Source: an uncultured Lachnospiraceae bacterium
Lineage (GTDB): Bacteria; Bacillota; Clostridia; Lachnospirales; Lachnospiraceae
DNA length: 30,548 bases
Reading direction: 5' to 3'
NCBI GenBank assembly: GCA_934385475.1
Contig: CAKRPS010000030.1
Coordinates: 1-30,548, forward strand
Shown: positions 6,895-14,261 of the stretch, in pieces
How positions within the stretch are numbered: position 1 is the stretch's first letter
How the letters are laid out: each line of letters opens with the position of its first letter
The notes under the pieces: model-generated
The model's database searches: none
Told to the model about the DNA's origin: nothing
The model's input: the letters and a program-made list of their open reading frames with translations, nothing else
Position numbers and translations under genes: made by a program

Positions 6895-7827
6895 ATGACA
6901 ATGCAGAACAGATACGATGTGATCACACGGATCAATGAACATTATGCGAAGATGAGCAAAGGGCAGAAGGCAATTTCTGCTTTTATCTATGATCATTATG
7001 ATCAGGCAGTTTTTATGACAGCGGCGAAGCTGGGAGATACGGTAGGGGTAAGTGAGTCTACGGTGGTGCGCTTTGCCATGTACATAGGTTATGAAGGCTA
7101 TCCGGAATTTCAGAGGGACCTGGAGGACTGGGTGCAGAACAAGATCAATTCCGTGCAGAGGATCGGAGCAAAGTATGGGAGAAGTTCACAGTCGGAGATC
7201 CTGACATCCGTCCTGCAATCGGATATCCAGAAGATAGAGGACACGATCCAGAATCTTGACCCAGATGCCTTTGAGACAGCGGTGAGTACAATTCTGGAGG
7301 CAGATAAAGTTTATATCATGGGAGTCAGAAGCTGTGAACCGCTTGCGGATTTTCTGCATTTTTATCTGAATATGATCCGCGGAGATGTCATCCTGCTCAA
7401 GACGACCAGTGTTTCGGAAACCTTTGAACAGATGATCCGGATTACGGAAAAGGATGCGATGATCGGTATCAGTTTTCCGAGATATTCGATGAGGACATTG
7501 AAGGCGATGGAATTTGCAAACGACAGAAATGCAAAGGTCATCACGATAACAGATTCGGTACATTCCCCTATGAATCTGTATTCTTCCTGCAACCTGCTTG
7601 CGAGAAGCGATATGGTTTCTATCGTGGATTCACTGGTAGCACCACTGAGCCTGATCAATGCGCTGGTGGTTGCCATGTGCCTGAAACGGCCGGAGGAAGT
7701 GAAGAAGAATCTGAAAAATCTTGAGGAGGCATGGAACAATTATCAGGTGTATCTCAATGATGAGATCAACTTTATTGATGAAGAGCCCATGTTGAACTAT
7801 CCATTAAAAAAGAGTGAGAAAAACTGA
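6895..7827 (+). CDS. RpiR-family regulator (HTH_6 plus SIS domain)
   Basis: 310 residues. The N-terminal HTH_6 domain, about residues 8-85, has KGQKAISAFIYDHYDQAVFMTAAKLG and the recognition-helix region VSESTVVRFAMYIGYEGYPEFQ. A C-terminal SIS sugar-phosphate binding domain (about 125-265) has YIMGVRSCEPLADFL and DAMIGISFPRYSMRTLKAMEF. RpiR proteins usually sense sugar phosphates or amino sugars, but no sugar gene is adjacent, so the effector is unknown. A second ATG two codons in (6901) is an equally possible start. The downstream flavoprotein gene begins one base after its stop codon, so the two are co-translated or at least co-transcribed. Confidence 0.88.
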   Translation: MTMQNRYDVITRINEHYAKMSKGQKAISAFIYDHYDQAVFMTAAKLGDTVGVSESTVVRFAMYIGYEGYPEFQRDLEDWVQNKINSVQRIGAKYGRSSQSEILTSVLQSDIQKIEDTIQNLDPDAFETAVSTILEADKVYIMGVRSCEPLADFLHFYLNMIRGDVILLKTTSVSETFEQMIRITEKDAMIGISFPRYSMRTLKAMEFANDRNAKVITITDSVHSPMNLYSSCNLLARSDMVSIVDSLVAPLSLINALVVAMCLKRPEEVKKNLKNLEEAWNNYQVYLNDEINFIDEEPMLNYPLKKSEKN

Positions 7828-7828
7828 T

Positions 7829-9073
7829 ATGAGCAGTGTGATCGTAATTGGTGGCGGTGCAGCCGGGATGATGGCAGCCTATGCGGCGGCAAAGAATGGA
7901 CATCAGGTGCAGCTGCTGGAAAAAAATGAAAAGCTCGGGAAAAAAGTATATATCACCGGAAAGGGAAGATGCAATGTCACGAATGCCTGTGATATGGAGA
8001 AGCTGTTTGAAAGCATTGTGACAAACCCTAAATTTATGTACAGTGCCTTTTATAGCTTTTCCAATGAGCAGCTGATGCAGCTTCTGGAGGAAGCCGGGTG
8101 CAGACTGAAGACAGAACGCGGAGAGAGAGTATTTCCGGTTTCAGATCACGCCTCCGATGTGATCGTTGCCATGGAGCGGCTTCTGAAAAAAAGCGGCGTG
8201 AAGATCCGGCTGCAAAGCCGGGTGGAACAGCTTATCTGTGAAGAAGAAGGAACGCGCATTGCTGGAGTGAAGATGAGCGGCTCTGGGGAGATCCTGAGAG
8301 CAGATGCCGTAATTCTGGCAACGGGAGGGCTGTCTTATCCAAGTACCGGATCGACCGGTGAAGGAATGCGGATGGCAGAACAGACAGGCCATGCCATAAA
8401 AGCATGCAGACCTGCGTTAGTTCCGTTGGAGACGGAGGAGGCATGGTGCAGAAGCTTACAGGGATTATCTCTCAAGAATGTAAAGCTGACGATGACAAGT
8501 GCCGGAAGAAAAGTGTATGAAGAACAGGGGGAGATGCTTTTTACTCATTTCGGGGTAAGCGGCCCGCTGGTTTTGTCGGCAAGTAGCTTTCTGGGAAAGT
8601 GCAAGGACAAGGAGCAGATTTATCTGACGATTGACTTAAAGCCAGCCCTGAATGTGCAGCAACTTGACAAGAGGGTATTGCGTGATTTTCAGGAAAATAT
8701 AAACAAGCAGTTTGGCAATGTGCTGGGAGGTCTGTTTCCGGCTAAGCTGATTCCTGTTGTTGTGGAGCAGAGTGGAATTCCGGCAGATAAGAGAGTCCAT
8801 GAGATTACCCGGGAGGAAAGGGAGAAGCTTCTTTCTGTGACCAAAGGACTGACGATGCGGGTTACGGGAACAAGAGATTTTGCGGAGGCGATCATTACAC
8901 AGGGTGGAATTTCCGTGAAGGAGGTAAATCCTTCGACCATGGAATCAAAGAAGATCCGCGGATTGTTTTTTGCAGGGGAAATACTGGATGTGGATGCACT
9001 TACCGGAGGCTTTAATTTACAGGTCGCATGGTCGACGGGATACCTTGCGGGACAAAGTGTTTTGCATAGCTAA
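7829..9073 (+). CDS. HI0933/YhiN-type FAD-dependent oxidoreductase
   Basis: 414 residues from the ATG at 7829; the in-frame GTG at 7814 lies inside the preceding gene. The N-terminal Rossmann motif VIVIGGGAAGMMAAYAAA binds FAD, followed by the family signature KLGKKVYITGKGRCNVTN. VILATGGLSYPSTGSTGEG is the second nucleotide-contact motif, and the C-terminal GLFFAGEILDVDALTGGFN matches the family FAD-binding end. The substrate of this family is not established; some relatives are annotated as BaiN (bile-acid enone reductase), but that cannot be claimed from sequence alone. It is located between rpiR-type and cmk genes, an arrangement common in Clostridia. Confidence 0.88.
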   Translation: MSSVIVIGGGAAGMMAAYAAAKNGHQVQLLEKNEKLGKKVYITGKGRCNVTNACDMEKLFESIVTNPKFMYSAFYSFSNEQLMQLLEEAGCRLKTERGERVFPVSDHASDVIVAMERLLKKSGVKIRLQSRVEQLICEEEGTRIAGVKMSGSGEILRADAVILATGGLSYPSTGSTGEGMRMAEQTGHAIKACRPALVPLETEEAWCRSLQGLSLKNVKLTMTSAGRKVYEEQGEMLFTHFGVSGPLVLSASSFLGKCKDKEQIYLTIDLKPALNVQQLDKRVLRDFQENINKQFGNVLGGLFPAKLIPVVVEQSGIPADKRVHEITREEREKLLSVTKGLTMRVTGTRDFAEAIITQGGISVKEVNPSTMESKKIRGLFFAGEILDVDALTGGFNLQVAWSTGYLAGQSVLHS

Positions 9074-9094
9074 GAGAAGAAAGAGGAGAAGAAT

Positions 9095-9757
9095 ATGGGA
9101 TTTAATCTGGCAATCGATGGACCGGCAGGGGCCGGCAAAAGTACAATCGCAAAAAGAATTGCAAAGGAGATGGGCTACATCTATGTAGATACCGGGGCAA
9201 TGTACCGGGCAATGGCACTTTTCCTGCTGAGAAAAAACATAGCACCGTCTGAGACGCAGAAGATCGATGAAGAGTGCGAGAACGCAGATATTACGATACG
9301 TTACGAGCAGGGGGAACAGGTGGTATACCTGAACGGAGAAAATGTGAACGGACTGATCCGGACCGAAGAGGTGGGAAATATGGCGTCTGCCAGCAGCCCG
9401 AATCCGAATGTGCGCAAGAAGCTGGTGGAGCTTCAGCAGAAACTTGCAGCGGATGCCGATGTCGTGATGGATGGAAGGGATATCGGAACCTGCGTACTTC
9501 CGCAGGCACAGTTGAAAATATATCTGACCGCGGACAGTATGGTACGTGCAAAGAGAAGATACAAGGAACTGACAGAAAAGGGAGTAGCATGTGATCTTGA
9601 TGTGATCGAGAGAGATATCCGGGAGAGAGATCATCAGGATATGACAAGGGCCATTTCTCCGCTCAGACAGGCAGAGGATGCGATCCTGGTGGATACCTCG
9701 GAGCTTACGATCGACGAGGTGGTAGAGAAGATTATCGGATTGTGCAGGGAAAGGTAA
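9095..9757 (+). CDS. cmk: Cytidylate kinase
   Basis: 220 residues, normal for the family. P-loop GPAGAGKST at residues 9-17; CMP-site motifs include VDTGAMYRAMALFLL and VVMDGRDIGTCVLP; LID-like region with RAKRRYKEL and ERDIRERDHQDMTRAISPL. It phosphorylates CMP and dCMP to the diphosphates in the cytoplasm. RBS AGAGGAGAAG precedes the ATG. It is three bases upstream of ispH, so the two are co-transcribed. Confidence 0.96.
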   Translation: MGFNLAIDGPAGAGKSTIAKRIAKEMGYIYVDTGAMYRAMALFLLRKNIAPSETQKIDEECENADITIRYEQGEQVVYLNGENVNGLIRTEEVGNMASASSPNPNVRKKLVELQQKLAADADVVMDGRDIGTCVLPQAQLKIYLTADSMVRAKRRYKELTEKGVACDLDVIERDIRERDHQDMTRAISPLRQAEDAILVDTSELTIDEVVEKIIGLCRER

Positions 9758-9760
9758 GAT

Positions 9761-10639
9761 ATGGAAGTAATATTGGCAGAGCATGCGGGCTTTTGTTTCG
9801 GGGTGCACAGGGCGGTAGACACAGTCTACAAACAGATACAGGAGCAGGCAGAGAGAACGGATGGCGGAGTTCCCATTTATACTTATGGCCCGATCATACA
9901 CAACGAGGAAGTGGTGAAGGATCTGGAAAGCAAGGGAGTCCGTGTCCTTCATGACAAAGAGGAGCTTGAACAGTGCGACGGAAACAAAGGAGGGATCGTG
10001 ATCATACGGTCTCACGGTGTGGAGAAGTCGGTCTGTGACTGTATTGAGCGGAAAGGGTTCCAGATTGTAGATGCGACCTGTCCTTTTGTGAAAAGGATCC
10101 ATAATATTGTGGATCAGGAGAGTGAAAAGGGAAAGAAAATTGTGATCATAGGAAATGCAGGACACCCGGAAGTGGAGGGCATCATGGGCTGGTGCAGGAA
10201 TCAGGCAGTGGTTCTGGAGTCTCTGGAAGAGGCAGAAAAATATACTGCCGGGCCGGAGGAAGAAATCTGCATTGTTTCGCAAACGACATTTAACTACAAT
10301 AAATTTCAAGATATGGTTGAAATTTTTAAAGGGAGAGGCTATAATGTTAGTGTTGTGAATACTATATGTAACGCTACGGAAGTGCGGCAGACTGAGGCCC
10401 GTAAGATAGCGGCTCAGGTCGATGTTATGATAGTAATAGGTGGTAATCATAGTTCTAACACACGAAAGCTGTATGAAATATGCAGGCAGGAGTGTGAGAA
10501 TGTGCATTTTATACAGACACTTGATGATCTGCACCTTGATTTACCTGAATCTGTCCGATCGGTGGGTATTACAGCAGGGGCTTCCACCCCAAACAATATT
10601 ATCGAGGAGGTTCAAAATTATGTCAGAATTAACTTTTGA
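9761..10639 (+). CDS. ispH: 4-hydroxy-3-methylbut-2-enyl diphosphate reductase
   Basis: 292 residues. Three cluster cysteines sit in conserved settings: GFCFGVHRAVD (Cys12), DATCPFVKRIH, and NTICNATEVRQ; the catalytic-region motif SQTTFN and the C-terminal GITAGASTPNNIIEEV are also present. It carries out the last step of the MEP isoprenoid pathway, reducing HMBPP to IPP and DMAPP with an Fe-S cluster. Its 3' end overlaps the start of rpsA by 20 bases in another frame. In several Clostridia ispH and rpsA are fused into one protein; here they are separate but overlapping. Base composition becomes more AT-rich from about 10300, where an internal promoter lies. Confidence 0.96.
   Translation: MEVILAEHAGFCFGVHRAVDTVYKQIQEQAERTDGGVPIYTYGPIIHNEEVVKDLESKGVRVLHDKEELEQCDGNKGGIVIIRSHGVEKSVCDCIERKGFQIVDATCPFVKRIHNIVDQESEKGKKIVIIGNAGHPEVEGIMGWCRNQAVVLESLEEAEKYTAGPEEEICIVSQTTFNYNKFQDMVEIFKGRGYNVSVVNTICNATEVRQTEARKIAAQVDVMIVIGGNHSSNTRKLYEICRQECENVHFIQTLDDLHLDLPESVRSVGITAGASTPNNIIEEVQNYVRINF
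10317..10345 (+). promoter_or_regulatory. Internal promoter within ispH, directed at rpsA
   Basis: TTGAAA (10317-10322), a 17 bp spacer and a perfect TATAAT (10340-10345) lie inside the ispH coding region. Transcription would begin near 10352 and give a leader of roughly 270 bases before rpsA. This would let S1 synthesis run independently of the TetR-controlled upstream promoter. Confidence 0.55.
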
Positions 10640-11759
10640 ACAAATGTTAGAAGAATCATTAAAAACAATACACACAGGAGAGGTTGTTGAAGGTACCGTT
10701 ATCGATGTGAAACCGGAAGAGATCATTCTCAACATCGGGTATAAATCAGATGGTGTTCTTACAAGAAATGAATATACAAATGAACCGAATGTAGACCTGA
10801 CAACAGTAGCAAAACCTGGTGATACCATGGAGGTAAAGGTCCTGAAAGTCAATGACGGTGAAGGACAGGTTATGCTTACCTACAAGCGTCTGGCTGCAGA
10901 CAGAGGAAATAAGAGAATCGAAGAAGCATACAACAATCAGGAAGTCCTTACAGCAAAAGTTGCACAGGTATTGGAAGGCGGCCTGAGTGTAGTGGTTGAT
11001 GAAGTAAGAATCTTTATCCCGGCAAGTCTGGTATCTGACACATACGAGAGAGATCTTGGAAAATATGCAGGACAGGAGATCCAGTTCGTTATCAGCGAGT
11101 ACAATCCTAAGAGAAGAAGATATATCGGCGATAGGAAGCAGCTTATCGTTGCAGAGAAGGCTGAATTACAGAAGAAGCTTTTCGAGACCATCAAGGTTGG
11201 TGATACGGTAGAAGGTACTGTTAAGAATGTAACAGACTTTGGTGCGTTTATCGATCTTGGCGGATGCGATGGTCTTCTGCATATCTCCGAAATGTCATGG
11301 GGAAGAGTTGAGAATCCGAAGAAGGTATTCAAGGTTGGCGATGTTGTTAAGGTTCTGATCAAAGATATTTCCGGAACCAAGATTGCACTCAGCCTGAAGT
11401 TTGAGGATGCAAATCCGTGGAAGGATGCAGCAACCAAGTATGCAGTCGGCAACGTAGTTACCGGTAAGGTAGCACGTATGACAGACTTTGGTGCATTTGT
11501 TGAGCTGGAGCCCGGAATCGACGCACTGCTTCATGTATCCCAGATTTCCAAAGAGCATATTGAGAAGCCGGCAGATGTATTGAAGGTCGGTGATGAAGTT
11601 ACCGCAAAAGTGGTAGATTTCAACGAAGCAGACAAGAAGATCAGCCTCAGCGTAAAGGCTCTTCTGGCACCTGAACCGAAAGAGGAGCAGGCAGAGGATG
11701 ACGCAGATGTTGTGTCTGTAAATATTGATGAAGTGATCGCCAACGAAGAGGCAGAATAA
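10620..11759 (+). CDS. rpsA: Ribosomal protein S1-type protein with four S1 domains
   Basis: The start at 10620 follows a clear GAGGAGG (10603-10610); an in-frame upstream extension from 10440 lies entirely within ispH and is not S1-like. 379 residues with four S1 (OB-fold) repeats at about 20-90, 106-174, 192-260 and 276-346. The third and fourth have the typical VTDFGAFIDLGGCDGLLHISEMS and MTDFGAFVELEPGIDALLHVSQ-like cores, while the second is divergent. An acidic tail follows. Firmicutes S1 homologues bind mRNA and the 30S subunit but are shorter than the six-domain E. coli S1. The start codon overlaps the end of ispH, suggesting translational coupling. Confidence 0.93.
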   Translation: MSELTFEQMLEESLKTIHTGEVVEGTVIDVKPEEIILNIGYKSDGVLTRNEYTNEPNVDLTTVAKPGDTMEVKVLKVNDGEGQVMLTYKRLAADRGNKRIEEAYNNQEVLTAKVAQVLEGGLSVVVDEVRIFIPASLVSDTYERDLGKYAGQEIQFVISEYNPKRRRYIGDRKQLIVAEKAELQKKLFETIKVGDTVEGTVKNVTDFGAFIDLGGCDGLLHISEMSWGRVENPKKVFKVGDVVKVLIKDISGTKIALSLKFEDANPWKDAATKYAVGNVVTGKVARMTDFGAFVELEPGIDALLHVSQISKEHIEKPADVLKVGDEVTAKVVDFNEADKKISLSVKALLAPEPKEEQAEDDADVVSVNIDEVIANEEAE

Positions 11760-11782
11760 TAGGAAACGGACAGGGTAAAAAT

Positions 11783-12562
11783 ATGGCTTATGATTATGAG
11801 TATTTCAAAAAGGCAGTTTATGAGCTGACCAAGATTGATTTGAATGCTTATAAAGAGAAGCAGATGAAACGTCGTATTGATACACTGATCGCCAAAAATA
11901 AAATTGTAGGCTATGATAAGTATATTGAAGCACTCAAGACAAACGGTACCATGTTTGAGGAGTTCGTCAATTATCTTACCATTAACGTTTCGGAGTTTTA
12001 CCGGAATCTGGATCAGTGGCAGCTCTTAGACAAGGATATATTCCCGGATCTGATCAAACGCTATGGAAGTCGTTTGAAGATATGGAGTGCAGCATGCTCC
12101 ACGGGAGATGAACCGTATTCTCTTGTAATGGCATTATCCCGGCATCTTCCTTTATCGCAGATCAAGATTTTTGCAACAGATCTGGACAAGCAGGTAATTG
12201 CTAAGGCGAAGGCCGGATTGTATGCGGAGAAGAGTATAGCGAATGTCCCGGATGATCTGAAAAAGAAATTCTTTACAAAGGTTGGACCTTCTTATCAGAT
12301 TTCTGAAGAGATCAAGGAGAGAGTCGAGTTTAAAGAACACAACCTGTTGAAAGATGCGTATCCTACAGATTGCCATTTGATTGTGTGCAGAAATGTACTC
12401 ATTTATTTTACGGAAGAAGCCAAAGATGAAGTATTCCGTAAATTCCAGAGAAGTCTGGTAAATGGCGGTTATCTGTTTATCGGAAGCACAGAGCAGATTA
12501 TCAATCATAAGGACATGGGCTATGAAAGGAAGAATTCTTTCTTTTATCAAAGGCCAATGTAG
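11783..12562 (+). CDS. cheR: CheR-type protein-glutamate O-methyltransferase
   Basis: 259 residues, family-typical length. The N-terminal helical domain has VNYLTINVSEFYRNLDQW; the SAM-binding domain has IWSAACSTGDEPYSLVMAL, then FATDLDKQVIAKAKAGLY and CRNVLIYF, then GGYLFIGSTE. CheR methylates glutamates of chemoreceptors with SAM. It lies 23 bp after rpsA and before a terminator, with no other chemotaxis gene nearby. Recruitment of the lone methyltransferase to a distant receptor array or to another target is possible. Confidence 0.92.
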   Translation: MAYDYEYFKKAVYELTKIDLNAYKEKQMKRRIDTLIAKNKIVGYDKYIEALKTNGTMFEEFVNYLTINVSEFYRNLDQWQLLDKDIFPDLIKRYGSRLKIWSAACSTGDEPYSLVMALSRHLPLSQIKIFATDLDKQVIAKAKAGLYAEKSIANVPDDLKKKFFTKVGPSYQISEEIKERVEFKEHNLLKDAYPTDCHLIVCRNVLIYFTEEAKDEVFRKFQRSLVNGGYLFIGSTEQIINHKDMGYERKNSFFYQRPM

Positions 12563-12575
12563 AAACGAAGTATAT

Positions 12576-12612
12576 AAAACCTTGAGGTTCTCAGGAACTT
12601 CAGGGTTTTTTG
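12576..12612 (+). terminator. Rho-independent terminator after cheR
   Basis: Stem of 13 bp (12578-12590 with 12595-12607, including two G-U pairs), loop TCAG, then a run of six T. It ends the long tetR-to-cheR transcription unit. Confidence 0.88.
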
Positions 12613-12656
12613 TTATAGAACAGGAAATTGTACGATCAAATTTTTTATGAAAAAGC

Positions 12657-12709
12657 TTGACTTTTCTATCAGGATAGGATACTATAATAACGGTTAGACA
12701 AAACTAACC
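12657..12709 (+). promoter_or_regulatory. Orphan promoter with inverted repeat at its start point
   Basis: TTGACT (12657-12662) is followed by overlapping -10 candidates TACTAT (12680-12685, 17 bp spacer) and TATAAT (12683-12688, 20 bp spacer). Immediately downstream is the inverted repeat GGTTAG-ACAAAA-CTAACC (12692-12709), an operator-like or hairpin-forming dyad at the expected start point. The arms resemble metal-regulator (DtxR-like) boxes but the spacing differs, so the regulator is unknown. No gene on this strand follows. Confidence 0.45.
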
Positions 12710-12899
12710 AAGCGCATAAAAAATTATAACGTCCTGAAAAATTAATCATGAACAACCGCAGACTTATTCTCCTAATATTCATCCCTCAATCGCGGAATCA
12801 ATGAAAAGACTATGGAACATACAGGACATATCATATTTTGAATGTGCATAATCAAAAAGAAAAGCTGCCGTGGAAAATTCTACGGCAGCCAACTTTTTT
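12690..12899 (+). ncRNA. Candidate small RNA, or the scar of a lost gene, between cheR and the exonuclease gene
   Basis: The stretch from 12563 to 12911 has no credible coding region. Between the promoter-like signal and the terminator hairpin at 12860-12899, a transcript of about 200 bases could form. It would contain the dyad at 12692-12709, a possible long-range pairing of GTCCTG (12731-12736) with CAGGAC (12822-12827), and an inner CCGC/GCGG pair (12756-12759 with 12792-12795). The only ORF is 18 codons from 12748 without an RBS. I could not match it to a known RNA family such as 6S; a promoter left after gene loss explains it equally well. Confidence 0.25.
12860..12899. terminator. Bidirectional terminator
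   Basis: GCTGCCGTGGAA (12864-12875) pairs with TTCTACGGCAGC (12878-12889). A T-run follows on the plus strand (12894-12899), and on the minus strand the run TTTTCTTTTT follows the same stem. It can end the minus-strand exonuclease transcript and any plus-strand transcript from 12690. Confidence 0.8.
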
Positions 12900-12911
12900 A
12901 TAGGGGTATTA

Positions 12912-14012
12912 TCAAAAGTTAGTCATTTTGTTTAAGATATGTGATGCGTAGACAGAGAAGAGTTCTCTGTCTTTTTTGCGTTCATCGGTCAGTTCAAAGA
13001 AGAAATCCTTGCTCTTGTAATCCCGTTTAAAGAATGGGGTAACGATCTCGTCCCACTCCGGGAGATAGGAAGAAAACTTACGTGTATAGCAGGTGGCGGC
13101 AGTTGCCTGAGTGCGGTGCTCTTTGTCTACATAAGAAGCTACTGATTTGTGTATGGCAACATCCTCTGAGGGCAGATAGTAATAGTCCTTATAGTTTGCA
13201 TAGAAATATTTCATCTCCTCCTCATAAATCGGAACCTTCAGGATGCCTTCCTCGTTTTCACCACTGAAGTAACAGCCATTGGCCAGATTGGAGACCGGGA
13301 AGGGAAGCGGACATGGTAAAATGAGTTTCATAAGGAGCTCCTGACGGTCATGTCCGTGATAATCCACATAGCGGTTTGACTGCACCTTGACAGCTCTTAA
13401 TTTACTGTTAAACAGATCATAGAAAGAGAGCAGGGGCAGAATGCGCAGCATACCGAGCATATCTTCCTTATTGTGGAGCAGAAGAAAGTGGTAAGCTTCC
13501 TCGGATGGCTGCTTGACATATTCATGGTAGATACTGATCAGCTCCCCGCCATTAAAAGGATCCTCGCGTTCAATTCCCATCAGCTCTTCCAGAGATTTCT
13601 GCTTACAGTTGGCAGTGTGCAGGAAAAATTTGTAGGGGGATATGCGCTTATAGATGTCCAGTCCCTCGAAGGGTTCAAAATGATAAGGCAGGTCATACTG
13701 TTTGCACTTCTGCAACAGGTAGGGCAGATCAAAGTTGTTGCCGTTGAAGTGTACCAGATAATTGTAATCCGCCGCGAAAGTGAAGAAATCTGTCAGAAGC
13801 GCCGGCTCGTCAGACACATCCTGCGCAAACCACTGGCGGATATGCCAGCAGGCGTTGCGGTAATAAGCGGTGCCGATCAGATAGAGCGAAGAACTTTTGG
13901 CAGCGAACCCTGTAGTTTCGATATCCAGAAAGAGAAACTGCTCCAAAGGAGCTGTCTTTTCCAGAGGATAATCTATTTTAAAATCAGTTAAAGTATGGTT
14001 AATTACTTTCAT
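12912..14012 (-). CDS. DnaQ-fold 3'-5' exonuclease-like protein (YprB-type RNase H-like domain)
   Basis: 366 residues. The exonuclease motifs are visible: Exo I FLDIETTGF (about residues 28-36), Exo II YLVHFNGNNFDLPYL (about 85-99), and Exo III LLHNKEDMLGMLRI (about 178-191) with its His and Asp. This is the RNase_H_2 domain found at the N-terminus of YprB-like proteins. The rest (about 200-366) is a lineage-specific extension without recognised motifs. RBS ACGGAGAC on the minus strand (14017-14024) supports the start. It is transcribed opposite to its neighbours and ends at the bidirectional hairpin. Substrate (DNA or RNA) unknown. Confidence 0.82.
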   Translation of the reverse strand: MKVINHTLTDFKIDYPLEKTAPLEQFLFLDIETTGFAAKSSSLYLIGTAYYRNACWHIRQWFAQDVSDEPALLTDFFTFAADYNYLVHFNGNNFDLPYLLQKCKQYDLPYHFEPFEGLDIYKRISPYKFFLHTANCKQKSLEELMGIEREDPFNGGELISIYHEYVKQPSEEAYHFLLLHNKEDMLGMLRILPLLSFYDLFNSKLRAVKVQSNRYVDYHGHDRQELLMKLILPCPLPFPVSNLANGCYFSGENEEGILKVPIYEEEMKYFYANYKDYYYLPSEDVAIHKSVASYVDKEHRTQATAATCYTRKFSSYLPEWDEIVTPFFKRDYKSKDFFFELTDERKKDRELFSVYASHILNKMTNF

Positions 14013-14140
14013 AATTGTCTCCGTCAGGTTATAAATATTTAAATAAGGATTTTGTGCTAATTCTTAGCTAATAGTAACATATTTTTTTCCTAAACAGTAG
14101 TTTTTTTTGTCGAAAGATAGTATATTTATAATAATAAATT

Positions 14141-14231
14141 GTAACTATTCAAAGCCATGCAAATTTGTTTTCTGTGAATGCCTGCATTCATACAGAACAG
14201 TGATTTTGCGAATGGGGTTCTGAATATTTAC
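14141..14231. repeat. Palindromic dispersed repeat, copy B (MITE/REP-like)
   Basis: 91 bp with ends GTAACTATTCAAAGCC (14141-14156) and GGTTCTGAATATTTAC (14216-14231). The left inner motif ATGCAAATTTG is identical to copy A, and the right inner motif TGATTTTGCGAATG is almost identical. The middle differs in sequence and length and forms its own hairpin (TTCTGTGAATGC with GCATTCATACAGAA, 14169-14196). It lies 30 bp before the rnfC start, within its probable leader. Ends conserved and centre divergent fits a mobile palindromic element or a structured RNA under end-stem constraint. Confidence 0.75.
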
Positions 14232-14261
14232 AATAAAATATACAAGAAGGAAGGGCAGAGA

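Noticed and set aside
9017..10534. Long open frame (505 codons) on the minus strand
   Set aside because: It is antisense to cmk and ispH, has no recognisable motif and no RBS logic; the plus-strand genes are unmistakable.
10440..10619. In-frame 60-codon N-terminal extension of rpsA
   Set aside because: Lies wholly in ispH, while GAGGAGG and the normal S1 N-terminus define the start at 10620.
12692..12709. DtxR/IdeR iron box
   Set aside because: The arms GGTTAG/CTAACC fit but the six-base centre breaks the known spacing, and no iron gene follows.
12690..12899. 6S RNA at this locus
   Set aside because: The GTCCTG/CAGGAC closing pair is suggestive, but only about 85 bases lie inside it and the typical long rod with a central bubble is not evident; left as an unassigned candidate.
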